Assembly (NCBI GenBank): GCA_030706605.1
Contig: JAUZOE010000006.1
Coordinates: forward strand, 1-64,000
Source: Bacteroidota bacterium
GTDB lineage: Bacteria > Bacteroidota > Bacteroidia > Chitinophagales > Chitinophagaceae
Direction: 5' to 3'
Length of the DNA: 64,000 nt
In this document: positions 30,590-39,641 of the stretch, piece after piece
How the letters are laid out: every line of letters begins with the position of its first letter
Position numbering within the stretch: position 1 is the stretch's first letter
Notes under the pieces: model-generated
The model's database searches: none
What the model was told of the DNA's origin: nothing
Seen by the model: only the letters and a program-made list of their open reading frames with translations
Translations under genes and position numbers: made by a program

Positions 30590-33439
30590 TTACAAAGTCC
30601 TTTTTATTTCAATTTCTTCAAAGGCCTCAATCAGGTCTGCAGGTTTCACATCATTATAATTTTTAATGATCATACCACATTCCATATTATTAGTTACTTC
30701 TTTTACATCATCTTTAAACCTCTTTAAACTTCCCAGTTCACCCGTATGAATAATGATACCATCCCTTACCAAACGAATGCGGTTATTTCTTGCAATTTTC
30801 CCTTCTATTACCATACAACCGGCGACAGTTGCTTTATCAAATTTGTAGGTTTCCTTTATTTCTGCTATACCCAATACTTTTTCCTGGATTTTTGGTTCAA
30901 GCATTCCTTCCATAGCACTCTTCACTTCGTCAATAGCATCATAAATAATAGAATAGGTTTTTATTTCCACTCCTTCGTGCTCTGCTAGTTTAGAAGCCTG
31001 TAATGAAGGGCGAACATTAAATCCTATAATCACGGCATCAGAAGCTGTAGCCAACATTACATCGGTTTCAGTTATTTGTCCTACTCCTTTATGCACTACG
31101 CTAACGGCAATTTCTTCAGTACTTAATTTCTGAAGCGAATCGCTCAGGGCTTCCACAGAGCCATCCACATCACCACGAATAATAAGATTTAATTGTTTGA
31201 AATTTCCTAAGGCCAGCCTGCGCCCGATTTCATCAAGCGTAATATGTTTCTTGGCACGAATACCTTGTTCACGTAATATCTGGGCCCGTCTGTTGGCTTT
31301 ATCTTTCGCTTCAGATTCATCTTCAAAAACTTTAAAAGTTTCACCAGCCTGTGGTGCCCCATTTAATCCAAGGATTAAAACTGGGGTTGCCGGAGGAGCC
31401 TGGTCTATCCGTTGGTTTCTTTCATTGAACATTGCTTTAATACGACCGTAATGCTGACCTGAAACCAACAGGTCTCCTTGCCTTAAAGTTCCGTTTTGAA
31501 CCAGTATGGTAGCTACGAACCCGCGTCCTTTATCAAGAGATGCTTCTATTACTGTACCACTCGCAGCTTTTTTAGGATTGGCTTTTAATTCAAGTAAATC
31601 AGACTCCAATAATACTTTATCCAATAAATCATCAACATGCAAACCAGCTTTGGCACTTATTTCCTGGCTCTGGTATTTTCCACCCCAATCTTCTACCAAG
31701 ATATTCATGGCAGAAAGTTGTTCTTTTATTTTTTCAGGATTAGCCCCATCTTTATCAATTTTATTTAGGGCAAATACCATGGGGACGTTGGCTGCCTGGG
31801 CATGAGAAATAGCTTCTTTGGTCTGAGGCATCACGGCATCATCTGCCGCTATTACAATAACGGCTATATCAGTAACTTTTGCTCCCCTCGCTCTCATAGC
31901 CGTAAAGGCTTCATGTCCCGGAGTATCAAGGAATGTAATAGACCGGCCATTTTTTACTTTAACCTCGTAAGCGCCTATATGCTGGGTAATACCCCCTGCT
32001 TCGCCCGCAATTACATTCGCATGACGGATGTAATCCAGTAAAGAAGTTTTACCATGATCCACATGTCCCATAATGGTTACTATCGGCGAACGGGGAACAA
32101 GATCTTCTTCATTTTCCTCTTCTTCCTCTTCGTCGATATCTGCTTGGTCATCTACATCAATAAATTCTACTTCGTAATTGAATTCACTGGCTACCAGTTC
32201 AATTACATCTGCTTCCAGTCTTTGGTTAATAGAAACCATGATACCAAGACTCATACATTTGCTGATAACATCGGCAAAACTTACATCCATTAAATTGGCA
32301 AATTCACTAACAGATATAAATTCAGTGATCAATAATTTATTATCAGTAACATCTTCTCCAACATTGTCTGCAGCTTCTTCTCTTTTTTGCTTACGATATT
32401 TTGCTTTCAAGCTTTTTCCTCTTCCACCGGAACCGGCAAGTTTTGCCTGAGTTTCCTTGATTTTATCCTGAATTTCTTTTTGATCAATTTCTTTTTCTTC
32501 ACGCCGCACTGGAGGAGCATTCCTATTAAACCTGCCACCACCTGCGCCGGCAGGAGGACGATTAGGTCCATGAGGTCGTTGAATATTGCCATGTGGGGGT
32601 GGATTTCCGGGCGATTTTTTTTCTACAACGATGCGCTTACGTTTTCTTCTCTCATCCGATGGCCTTGGCCTGGTATCATTATTTACTGGCAACACAATCT
32701 TCCCCATGATTTTGGGGCCTTCCAATTTTGCTGCTTTGATATTGGTAATGATAGCGGGGACGTCTTTGGGGGGCTCTACAACAGGCCCCATTGGGGGTTT
32801 CACTTCAACTTTAGCCTCCTCAACTCTTTGTTTTACACCTTTTACTTTTGGTTTTGCCTCTTTTTTCTTTGCGTCTGTTTTGGGTCTGACTGAAGAGTCA
32901 ATTGTACTCAGATCAATTTTATCTATTACTTTGAGGCCTTCTACTTCCGGAGCATCAATCTTAGTAATTTCAGGTTTCATAGGCTCCTCGGCAGCCGGAA
33001 CTGGTGTTTCTTCAACAACAGGTGATTCCTTTTCTTCTATAGGCTCAACCTTTGCGACCACGGGTGTTTCAGGAACCACCTCGTCTTTGACCTCTTCAAT
33101 AACTTCAGTAGGAATTATTTCCTGAACCGGTTCAATTTTTTCTTCTTTTACTTTTACTGTTTCCTTTTTAGTAAATGAAAGATCCTGTTCGTCCCTTCTT
33201 TTTTTATTATCAACCGGTGCGTTTTTAGGAAGATCAATTTGCTCAGCCTTTTGCTTGGCTACTTTATCAGGCTGAAATTCTACCTGTAATACACGGTACA
33301 TCTCTTCCGAAATTTTTGATGTGGGTTTAAGGTCATCTGCTTCGAATCCTTTGGACACAAGAAAGTCTGTCAAGGTATCTTTACCTATGTTAAACTCCTT
33401 GGCTGCTGCCATTAAACGTGGTGTATTTACTTCTGCCAT
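30590..33439 (-). CDS. infB: Translation initiation factor IF-2
   Basis: IF-2 is the GTPase that brings initiator tRNA to the 30S subunit and promotes subunit joining. The 949-aa protein has an IF2_N motif ([20 protein letters not shown]), a long low-complexity linker rich in Glu, Pro, Val and Lys (residues about 75-330), and a second IF2_N around [16 protein letters not shown]. The G domain follows with [26 protein letters not shown] and NKIDK, then domains II-IV. Last gene of the rimP-nusA-infB operon. Confidence 0.97.
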   Translation of the reverse strand: MAEVNTPRLMAAAKEFNIGKDTLTDFLVSKGFEADDLKPTSKISEEMYRVLQVEFQPDKVAKQKAEQIDLPKNAPVDNKKRRDEQDLSFTKKETVKVKEEKIEPVQEIIPTEVIEEVKDEVVPETPVVAKVEPIEEKESPVVEETPVPAAEEPMKPEITKIDAPEVEGLKVIDKIDLSTIDSSVRPKTDAKKKEAKPKVKGVKQRVEEAKVEVKPPMGPVVEPPKDVPAIITNIKAAKLEGPKIMGKIVLPVNNDTRPRPSDERRKRKRIVVEKKSPGNPPPHGNIQRPHGPNRPPAGAGGGRFNRNAPPVRREEKEIDQKEIQDKIKETQAKLAGSGGRGKSLKAKYRKQKREEAADNVGEDVTDNKLLITEFISVSEFANLMDVSFADVISKCMSLGIMVSINQRLEADVIELVASEFNYEVEFIDVDDQADIDEEEEEENEEDLVPRSPIVTIMGHVDHGKTSLLDYIRHANVIAGEAGGITQHIGAYEVKVKNGRSITFLDTPGHEAFTAMRARGAKVTDIAVIVIAADDAVMPQTKEAISHAQAANVPMVFALNKIDKDGANPEKIKEQLSAMNILVEDWGGKYQSQEISAKAGLHVDDLLDKVLLESDLLELKANPKKAASGTVIEASLDKGRGFVATILVQNGTLRQGDLLVSGQHYGRIKAMFNERNQRIDQAPPATPVLILGLNGAPQAGETFKVFEDESEAKDKANRRAQILREQGIRAKKHITLDEIGRRLALGNFKQLNLIIRGDVDGSVEALSDSLQKLSTEEIAVSVVHKGVGQITETDVMLATASDAVIIGFNVRPSLQASKLAEHEGVEIKTYSIIYDAIDEVKSAMEGMLEPKIQEKVLGIAEIKETYKFDKATVAGCMVIEGKIARNNRIRLVRDGIIIHTGELGSLKRFKDDVKEVTNNMECGMIIKNYNDVKPADLIEAFEEIEIKRTL

Positions 33440-33538
33440 TAAGCCTCTCCTTGCCTTCTTTATTAAGAAGGTAAATTTTTATGATTTAAAATTATATCAA
33501 AACAAAATGATTTTGTTTTAAAAACAAAAGATAATGTT

Positions 33539-34789
33539 TTATTCACTCGAAAATTCTTCTTTCAACACTTTTTTTACTTCTGCTATTGTTTCTTTTTCCA
33601 GATCGGTTCTGCGTTCCAGTTCTTCATCAGACAAGTCAAGAACACTTTTTGCTGTATCACAACCTATTTTTTTCAGTTCATCAATCACCCATGTTTCCAG
33701 TTCATCTGTAAATTCTTCCAAGTCCACATCGTATTCTTCTACTTCTCCTTCATTGTCACGGAATACATCAATTTCAAGCCCGGTAAGTTCGCAGGCAAGT
33801 TTAATGTTTACCCCTCTGCGACCAATAGCCAATGAAACCTGGTCTGGTTTTAAATATACATTGGCATGCTTGGTTTCCATATCTACATCCATGCTGGTAA
33901 TCTTAGCAGGAGTTAAAGAACGCTGTATTAAAAGCTGGATATTATTGGTCCAGTTTATTACATCAATATTTTCATTTTTAAGTTCACGCACAATACCATG
34001 AATGCGGCTTCCTTTCATTCCCACACAAGCCCCTACCGGATCAATACGGTCGTCAAAACTTTCTACAGCCACTTTGGCTCTTTCCCCCGGGTCTCTTACA
34101 ATTTTCCTGATTACAATAAGGCCATCAAAAATTTCAGGCACTTCAATTTCTAATAATTTAGCCAGGAATGAAGTGTCAGTTCTTGAAACAATAATTACTG
34201 CCTGGCTATTTTTTAATTCTACTTTTTTTACAACTGCCCTGATGGTTTCTCCTTTTTTGAAATAATCAGAAGGTATCTGTTCAGATTTTGGAAGCAACAT
34301 TTCGTTTCCTTCTTCATCAAGCAATAAAATTTCTTTTTTCCATACCTGGTAAACTTCCCCGTTCACTATTTCACCAATCCTGTCTTCATATTTTTTGATA
34401 AGTATATTTTTCTTTATATCGTTGATACGACTTGCGAGTGTTTGCTTCCCTGCAAGTATGGCTCTTCTTCCAAATTCTTTTTGAATATCTACTTCTTCAT
34501 ACAACTCTTCACCAACCTGGTAATCAGGTTCAATTTTTATAGCGTCCTTATATTCTATTTCTGTAAGGGTATTATAAAGATCATCATCATCTACAATGGT
34601 GCGCCTTCGGAATATTTCAAGATCCCCTTTCTGATCGTTTACAATTACGTCAAAATTATCATCAGAACCATATTTTTTTCTGATAAGTGTTTTAAAAACG
34701 TCTTCCATCACCTTCATAAGTGTAGGTCTGTCAATATTTTCAGCGTCTTTAAATTCCTGAAAGGATTCAATTAAATTGATACTTGCCAT
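33539..34789 (-). CDS. nusA: Transcription termination/antitermination factor NusA
   Basis: NusA binds RNA polymerase and nascent RNA to modulate pausing, termination and antitermination. The 416-aa protein has the N-terminal polymerase-binding domain, an S1 domain (IGEIVNGEVYQVWKKEILLL) and two KH domains (RAKVAVESFDDRIDPVGACVGMKGSRI and VSLAIGRRGVNIKLACELTG). It lacks the extra C-terminal acidic repeats of E. coli NusA, as expected for Bacteroidota. It begins 9 bp after rimP and lies 99 bp before infB. Confidence 0.97.
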   Translation of the reverse strand: MASINLIESFQEFKDAENIDRPTLMKVMEDVFKTLIRKKYGSDDNFDVIVNDQKGDLEIFRRRTIVDDDDLYNTLTEIEYKDAIKIEPDYQVGEELYEEVDIQKEFGRRAILAGKQTLASRINDIKKNILIKKYEDRIGEIVNGEVYQVWKKEILLLDEEGNEMLLPKSEQIPSDYFKKGETIRAVVKKVELKNSQAVIIVSRTDTSFLAKLLEIEVPEIFDGLIVIRKIVRDPGERAKVAVESFDDRIDPVGACVGMKGSRIHGIVRELKNENIDVINWTNNIQLLIQRSLTPAKITSMDVDMETKHANVYLKPDQVSLAIGRRGVNIKLACELTGLEIDVFRDNEGEVEEYDVDLEEFTDELETWVIDELKKIGCDTAKSVLDLSDEELERRTDLEKETIAEVKKVLKEEFSSE

Positions 34790-34798
34790 TTTGTTATT

Positions 34799-35269
34799 TT
34801 AAAAAGTTATAAGCACGATAGTGTGCTTAATCTGATTAAATAAAATTGTTATTGTTTTCATTGTTACTTTTTTTCCCTTACCCAAGGTCTGTTCTATGAC
34901 AATTTCCTCATCATTGGCTTGAGTAAGTTTTCCTGCTAATTTTGTGCCATCGTTTAATTCTACTTCCACTGTCCGGCCAATATTTTTCATGTACTGACGA
35001 TGAAGTTTCAAAGGCCTGTCCACACCGGGAGATGAAACCTCTAAAGAAAAATTTCCATCTGCAAAAAGACCGGATTCTTCCAGGTATTTATAAAGAACTT
35101 TATTAATTGAAGTGCATTTTTCAATAGTGATCCCATTGTCAGCATCTACTAAAACGGTGATCTGATTCCCTAGTGTCATTTTTACTTCTACAAGAAAAAC
35201 ATCGTCCGTTTGTTCGATAATCTGTAACAAAAAATGCTCTATCTGCTCCAAAGGCAATGCCGTATTCAT
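34799..35269 (-). CDS. rimP: Ribosome maturation factor RimP
   Basis: RimP assists 30S assembly. The 156-aa protein shows the two-domain layout: an N-terminal alpha/beta domain with FLVEVKMTLGNQITVLVDADNGITIEKC and the SLEVSSPGVDRPL signature, then an SH3-like C-terminal domain. First gene of the rimP-nusA-infB operon. A promoter and a perfect hairpin are in its leader. Confidence 0.95.
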   Translation of the reverse strand: MNTALPLEQIEHFLLQIIEQTDDVFLVEVKMTLGNQITVLVDADNGITIEKCTSINKVLYKYLEESGLFADGNFSLEVSSPGVDRPLKLHRQYMKNIGRTVEVELNDGTKLAGKLTQANDEEIVIEQTLGKGKKVTMKTITILFNQIKHTIVLITF

Positions 35270-35298
35270 TTTATGACCGCAATTTTTTTAAAATAGAA

Positions 35299-35322
35299 GA
35301 AGGGAACGCTTCCGTTCCCTTC
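35299..35322 (-). promoter_or_regulatory. Perfect hairpin in the rimP operon leader
   Basis: GAAGGGAACG at 35299-35308 pairs perfectly with CGTTCCCTTC at 35313-35322 around a 4-nt loop. It lies between the predicted transcript start (about 35334) and the rimP ATG. No T-run follows on the minus strand, so it is not a standard terminator. A regulatory or RNA-stability role is inferred. Confidence 0.55.
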
Positions 35323-35340
35323 ACTAATCTTTTACGGGTG

Positions 35341-35373
35341 CAAATATACTGTAAATAAGAATTAGGTTCCAAA
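35341..35373 (-). promoter_or_regulatory. Promoter of the rimP-nusA-infB operon
   Basis: On the minus strand a TTTG -33 element (35373-35370) and an exact TAnnTTTG -7 box, TATATTTG (35348-35341), are separated by 21 bp. This is one of the best promoter matches in the window. The predicted leader is about 65 nt. Confidence 0.6.
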
Positions 35374-35465
35374 TTATGTTTAAGCAAAAAAAGAATTACC
35401 CTTTGGCAATAATGAAATTAAGTTTAGTATAACAATTTTTTACCATTGAACTGGAGGCTTCCGTC

Positions 35466-35496
35466 TTTAGTAATTGAATTAAAATATTTATTTTTG
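35466..35496 (+). promoter_or_regulatory. Promoter of the DUF4834 gene
   Basis: TTTA at 35466-35469 and TATTTTTG at 35489-35496 are separated by 19 bp. The -7 box ends 4 bp before the ATG at 35501, so the message would begin at or next to the start codon. Confidence 0.45.
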
Positions 35497-35500
35497 CTTT

Positions 35501-35740
35501 ATGAATATTTTTAGAACTGCCGCCGAACTTTTTTTAATTTATCTTCTATACAAACTGATATTTGATTTTATCATACCGATTTTTGAATCCTCTAAAAAAA
35601 TAAAAAAGCAATTTGGAGAGATGCAAACTAAAATGCAAAATGATATTAACACCTATCAAGCCAAGCCAAGCGCCGATCAAAAAGGGGCTACGCCTAAAAA
35701 AGAAGAAGATTATATTGAGTTTGAAGAAATAAAAAAATAA
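35501..35740 (+). CDS. DUF4834 family small membrane protein
   Basis: The 79-aa protein has one N-terminal hydrophobic helix (AELFLIYLLYKLIFDFIIPIF) followed by a charged tail ending EEDYIEFEEIKK, the pattern of Bacteroidota DUF4834. Function unknown; probably an inner-membrane anchor with a cytoplasmic tail. Its stop lies 2 bp from the stop of the convergent HAD gene. Confidence 0.82.
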   Translation: MNIFRTAAELFLIYLLYKLIFDFIIPIFESSKKIKKQFGEMQTKMQNDINTYQAKPSADQKGATPKKEEDYIEFEEIKK

Positions 35741-35742
35741 TC

Positions 35743-36357
35743 CTACCGAAAAAAATCTTCCACTTTTTTTCCAGGAGTCAAATGATATGTTTGCAGTCCC
35801 GCTAACTGAGCTGCTTCTATATTCTGCGCAGAATCATCAATAAAAAGAGTTGCCCCCGGTTTAATATTAAGGTCAGATAATACCCATTCATAACAAACAA
35901 GGTCGGGTTTTCGTAAACCTATGTCGCAAGAATAGAATGCTTTGTTAAAATATTCATCAAATTCTTTTTCCCTTTTTTTAGTGTGATAAATTTTTTTAAA
36001 AGCATCCATATGGATGAAATTGGTATTGCTCAATAAAAATAACTGGTATTTGGATTTGATTTGATCCAGGCATTGCAGGCTTTCTTCCCGGAATGAAAGC
36101 AGCATAGCATTCCATGCTGAATTAATTTCCTGTGGCGATAAAGAGAGTCCTGCACAGTTATTCAATTCATTGTGGAAATCATCTTCTGAAATTTTTCCTG
36201 TTTCGAGTTTCTGAAAAAGCTGATCAGCGTTAGCCTGGGAATACATTTCATTAAAGTTAATAATACCTGATTGTTCAAAGGCTTTACGGGTAAGATGATA
36301 ATCAATATCCAGCAGAACTCCACCGAGATCAAATATGATATTTTCAATTTTTTGCAT
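35743..36357 (-). CDS. HAD-superfamily phosphatase (YihX-like)
   Basis: The 204-aa cytoplasmic hydrolase has motif I FDLGGVLLD with D10 as the nucleophile; the usual second Asp is Gly, as in many YihX/haloacid-type members. Motif II is LLSNTN, the motif III Lys is in GLRKPD and motif IV is FIDDSAQNIEAA. Such enzymes release phosphate from sugar phosphates or nucleotides; the actual substrate is unknown. I chose the ATG at 36355-36357 over an upstream in-frame TTG. Confidence 0.9.
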   Translation of the reverse strand: MQKIENIIFDLGGVLLDIDYHLTRKAFEQSGIINFNEMYSQANADQLFQKLETGKISEDDFHNELNNCAGLSLSPQEINSAWNAMLLSFREESLQCLDQIKSKYQLFLLSNTNFIHMDAFKKIYHTKKREKEFDEYFNKAFYSCDIGLRKPDLVCYEWVLSDLNIKPGATLFIDDSAQNIEAAQLAGLQTYHLTPGKKVEDFFR

Positions 36358-36434
36358 GATCAAAGAAAATTAATTCTTTTCACTTCGCGAATTTTTCTAT
36401 TTTTGCAAACCTTAAAATTACCAAATGGTAATTT

Positions 36435-36508
36435 GGGCCTATAGCTCAGTTGGTTAGAGCACCTGACTCATAATCAGGTGGTCCCAGGTTCAAGTCCTGG
36501 TGGGCCCA
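36435..36508 (+). tRNA. tRNA with anticodon CAU (probably Ile2, possibly elongator Met)
   Basis: The cloverleaf is complete. The acceptor stem GGGCCTA pairs with TGGGCCC (one T-G pair). The D-loop contains AGCTCAGTTGGTTAGAGC, the anticodon stem-loop is CCTGACTCATAATCAGG with CAT at 36469-36471, and the T-loop is GTTCAAGTC. A single discriminator A follows, without an encoded CCA. The C4-G69/C5-G68 pairs fit the lysidine-modified isoleucine tRNA, but sequence alone does not exclude methionine. Confidence 0.95.
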
Positions 36509-36519
36509 CACAGTACAAG

Positions 36520-36558
36520 AAAGGGTTTCAGACAATTAAAGTTTGAAACCCTTTTTTT
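36520..36558 (+). terminator. tRNA terminator
   Basis: AAAGGGTTTCA (36520-36530) pairs with TGAAACCCTTT (36544-36554), an 11-bp perfect stem with a 13-nt loop, followed by more T. It directly follows the tRNA. Confidence 0.88.
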
Positions 36559-36775
36559 ATTTCTAGGTAATTTCCAAACATTTTTTACTCCAATTTAATA
36601 GATTTTATATAGAGGTTAAATTTAACGGTGGGATAAACGCAATTGCTATATTCACCTACTTTTTCACTTCCACAAAACCGGAACCCAACTGGATAAAATT
36701 GATATTCCAGGCATTGCCGTAGCCAATCATTGAAATCAGGTGTCCTAAAAATAGCATATGCTTTGATGATGAACA

Positions 36776-36802
36776 TAAAAAAGCTGCCTCTTGCGAGACA
36801 GC
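36776..36802 (-). terminator. Terminator of the His-rich exported protein gene
   Basis: On the minus strand GCTGTCTC-GCAA-GAGGCAGC forms an 8-bp stem with one G-T pair and a 4-nt loop, followed by six T. It begins 19 bp after the stop codon at 36822. Confidence 0.85.
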
Positions 36803-36821
36803 CTGTGAATGAGATAGAATA

Positions 36822-37115
36822 TTAATCCCGGTCTCTTCTATGAAATCTTCTGTGAAATACCCCGTGCCTGTGATGGTTTCTATAGGAATGGTTTCTCCCC
36901 ATATGGCCTCCTCTACGGTGGTACCTGTGATTATCCATATAATTTCCATTACGGGAGTTTTTAGAATGGTAATCATGGCTGTTCTCGGAATTTCTGCGTG
37001 ACAAATATGCATTACTGTTAGATTGAGTTTTATTTTGCAGACGGTGTCCCGACTGTGCAAATGATGCAGTAGTTAAAAAACCGGCAAAGAATAAAATCGT
37101 AATAATTTTTTTCAT
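36822..37115 (-). CDS. Small exported His/Arg/Asn-rich protein
   Basis: The 97-aa protein has a clear signal peptide (MKKIITILFFAGFLTTASFAQ). The mature part of about 76 residues is dominated by His, Arg and Asn, with clusters such as NHRYHRRGGHMGRNHSYRNHHRH and almost no hydrophobic residues. It is probably disordered in the periplasm or outside the cell. Histidine clusters suggest metal or polyanion binding, but that is inference; no family is recognised. A good terminator follows and the opposite strand carries no gene. Confidence 0.7.
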   Translation of the reverse strand: MKKIITILFFAGFLTTASFAQSGHRLQNKTQSNSNAYLSRRNSENSHDYHSKNSRNGNYMDNHRYHRRGGHMGRNHSYRNHHRHGVFHRRFHRRDRD

Positions 37116-37337
37116 AATTGTACTTTTTAGATTGGTGATTTAATACCTCTACGACCATGCATTTATTAATAAGCTTACCAATGAAACGTTAATACAGAAT
37201 TGCCACAGAATTGAGTAGAAGAAGGATTTAGATAGATTTAATCTAAAGTATAACTGCTGATCAATGGTAAATAAATTGGTAAAAGAAACCAGTGAACGTA
37301 TAGGAGACATAATATTCAGAATCACCAAATATTTATT

Positions 37338-39554
37338 TTATTTTTCCGAAACAGGCCAACTTGCTCTATCATCGCTCTGATAAAGCCCTATTTTGTCAAA
37401 TGGAATTTGCTCAAAGCCACGCTTCAAAGCCTGGGAATCAGCATCTAATTGGAATTTTCCTTGTTCTGGATTTTTTTGATTTACAAATAGAGGGTTAGTT
37501 ATAACAAAACTTTTCGACAAACTATCCTGTACTCCAGAATCTAGTGCTACAACATTATCTTTCATTGTCAGATAAGGACGAGCCTTATCTTCGATAGACA
37601 TTTTCCAAAATCCTGAAGCTTTATCCCAATTTCCACCCACACAAATATTATGTGAAATAACATTCCCTTTCGGAGCCTGAGGTTCATCGTTAAGTATATT
37701 TACTAATTTTGGATACCGTGTACTATATGGAGGCTGGTTATAAGCTATACCCAAAATAGTACCTTTTTCTTTTGCTTCCTTAATCCAGGCTTCAGGAGAA
37801 TCATGCATCCAACCCATTCCCCGGGCATCAACATGTAAAGACGGAACACAATCAATAAAAATATTATTGATAACATTATTATCTCTACCTCCGCCTATCA
37901 TCATTGCACGTGTTACCTTATTAAATACATTCCCTATAACATCAGCCGATGAAAACGCATCATCTAAATAGACTCCTACGCATCCCTTTCCCTCAAAACC
38001 AGAAATATCGTGAAGATAATTGTAGCGAATTATATTCCCCCGCATTGTCCAGTTTCTACCTGCGTATATTGCACCTGCATCGTTTGATTCATAGCAAACA
38101 TCAAATATTTCATTGTACTCCATCAGATGGTCGTTCCCATCGAAATATATAGCCATGTGAGGAAGGTGTGCAATAAGATTATGGGTAGCACGATTACCAA
38201 CACCTCTAAGGGAAATTCCCGGATAATAAACCCGTTTAATTCTGGCAATGTCGTGTATATCATTATTATCTGCAAAACACCCTGCCGCCAAAAGTGTTTT
38301 ACGGTCTCCGGCATCAATGCTGATTCCTCCGCCACCAACACCATATATATCGCAACCTATCACACCATTGTGGACTCCTCCATTAATGTCAACACCCCAA
38401 TCTCCTGCATTCCTAATCGTACACCCTACAAGTAAGTTGTTATTACAATCTTGCATTTTAACCACCGTTTCACGACATCCTTCAAGTACCATCCCTTGTA
38501 TAGTTAGGAATGAAACTTTATTCAAGCTTATGATATTTTTATTTATGGAAACATAAGCATTCCCTTTTTCAATATCTGATGGTGGATAAAAATAAAGTAT
38601 ACCCTTTTCCCGGTCTATATAATACTCGCCCGGCTCATCTATTTCCGAAAGGAGATTAAATCCATAGAACCATTGACCTATTCGATATCCATAACTGTGA
38701 TAGGGAGGTACAACTTCTATAATTTTTTTCTCTGTATCAATTTTTGCAATTTTTTCCCGTTGTTCGCTCCAATCCCAAAACCAGTACCCATCAACCCATG
38801 CATCTTTTTCATTTTCCCATAGATTTATTCTTTGATCGTCATAATTGAACTTACCTACTTTATCACCTTTTGTTCCTCGTATATCTTCAGGATCTTCATT
38901 AAGTAATCCTGTTATTTTGACAAATCCTTTATTGGGGTAACGCGACAGCCACATTGGCTTATTATTGAAAAATAACTCTATTCCCCCTCCTGCGGGAGAA
39001 CCGAAATCATTAATGCCTATAGCTGAAAGATCCGTCTGATAGATTTTACCACGAACATCAGAGCTAAATTTTCCCAAAACAGCTGTATCTGTAACTAAAT
39101 TCCATTTCGCTAGATTTCTACCACCTAACAATCGAACCTCACTACCCTTCTGTCCAAGATAGATAACGCGCGAAAGAGAGTCTGCCCCACCATCTTTAGC
39201 TTCTAACTCAAATGTCCCTGGTAATTCATAAACGCCTCCTTCAATCTCCACTACTATATTCCCTTTAGGAAGCTTCCTCGTTTCTTTCAATATTCGAATT
39301 GCATCCCGAGCTCCTGTTAATGTGGCAAAAGGACCATCCGTCTTATCCTGGCTAGGCTGCTTAAGCATTCCCGACCAACCGTCATTACCTGCTGGTGAAA
39401 CATACATCTTCAAACCAAACTTCAACATCGAATCCCTTGATGCACACATACCAGACATATTGAACCCAAGAATCGCAATTAATAAAAAAGTAAATTTCAA
39501 TGTTCCTGAAGTTATGTGAGTGAAGAATGACTTTTTCATTTTTATAACTTTCAT
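37338..39554 (-). CDS. Secreted right-handed parallel beta-helix protein
   Basis: The 738-aa protein has a signal peptide (hydrophobic core FTFLLIAILGF). It opens with YVSPAGNDGWSG and GPFATLTGARDAIR, the usual entry to a PL/GH beta-helix fold. From about residue 330 to 590 short repeated strand-turn units dominate (VVKMQDCNNNLLVGCTIRNAG, DVIGNVFNKVTRAMMIGGGRDNNVINNIF). Such proteins are polysaccharide lyases, glycosidases or epimerases acting on acidic or plant glycans; the exact activity is undetermined. Start could also be ATG 39537-39539. Last gene of the minus-strand utilisation arm. Confidence 0.82.
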   Translation of the reverse strand: MKVIKMKKSFFTHITSGTLKFTFLLIAILGFNMSGMCASRDSMLKFGLKMYVSPAGNDGWSGMLKQPSQDKTDGPFATLTGARDAIRILKETRKLPKGNIVVEIEGGVYELPGTFELEAKDGGADSLSRVIYLGQKGSEVRLLGGRNLAKWNLVTDTAVLGKFSSDVRGKIYQTDLSAIGINDFGSPAGGGIELFFNNKPMWLSRYPNKGFVKITGLLNEDPEDIRGTKGDKVGKFNYDDQRINLWENEKDAWVDGYWFWDWSEQREKIAKIDTEKKIIEVVPPYHSYGYRIGQWFYGFNLLSEIDEPGEYYIDREKGILYFYPPSDIEKGNAYVSINKNIISLNKVSFLTIQGMVLEGCRETVVKMQDCNNNLLVGCTIRNAGDWGVDINGGVHNGVIGCDIYGVGGGGISIDAGDRKTLLAAGCFADNNDIHDIARIKRVYYPGISLRGVGNRATHNLIAHLPHMAIYFDGNDHLMEYNEIFDVCYESNDAGAIYAGRNWTMRGNIIRYNYLHDISGFEGKGCVGVYLDDAFSSADVIGNVFNKVTRAMMIGGGRDNNVINNIFIDCVPSLHVDARGMGWMHDSPEAWIKEAKEKGTILGIAYNQPPYSTRYPKLVNILNDEPQAPKGNVISHNICVGGNWDKASGFWKMSIEDKARPYLTMKDNVVALDSGVQDSLSKSFVITNPLFVNQKNPEQGKFQLDADSQALKRGFEQIPFDKIGLYQSDDRASWPVSEK

Positions 39555-39641
39555 ATTAATCAAATAGGATGTATTGTCTCCGTTAACAAGATCATTTTGC
39601 AGTAAAATATTTTTTAAACCGGGAAATAAATCTTTATCCGT

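Larger units (their letters stand above)
36509..36821. other. Gap between the tRNA and the His-rich gene
   Basis: The gap contains the tRNA terminator at its left and the terminator of the His-rich gene at its right. Between them a 63-codon minus-strand frame (36585-36776) starts inside the T-run of that terminator. Its codons look plausible (FYPVGFRFCGSEKVGEYSNC) but it has no promoter or homology I recognise, so I leave it uncalled. Confidence 0.4.

Noticed and set aside
32387-32893. 168-codon plus-strand frame with hydrophobic stretches
   Set aside because: Antisense to infB, without a signal peptide or any family motif.
32586-33125. 179-codon plus-strand frame rich in Ser, Thr and Gly
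   Set aside because: It lies fully antisense to the low-complexity linker of infB; the composition is the reverse-strand image of Glu/Pro/Val/Lys codons.
33499-33519. AT-rich palindrome AAAACAAAATGATTTTGTTTT between nusA and infB
   Set aside because: All but two pairs are A-T, so the hairpin would be weak; in DNA this AT-rich it may be chance and infB is expected to be co-transcribed with nusA.
33534-34001. 155-codon plus-strand frame rich in serine
   Set aside because: Antisense to the C-terminal half of nusA and explained by its acidic codons; no leader or motif.
36585-36776. 63-codon minus-strand frame with plausible codons (FYPVGFRFCGSEK)
   Set aside because: Its start lies in the T-run of a terminator, no promoter is seen and no family is recognised. 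It could be a decayed gene end, but evidence is too thin to call.
36656-37060. 134-codon minus-strand frame
   Set aside because: It overlaps the His-rich exported protein in another frame and runs straight through that gene's terminator at 36776-36802.
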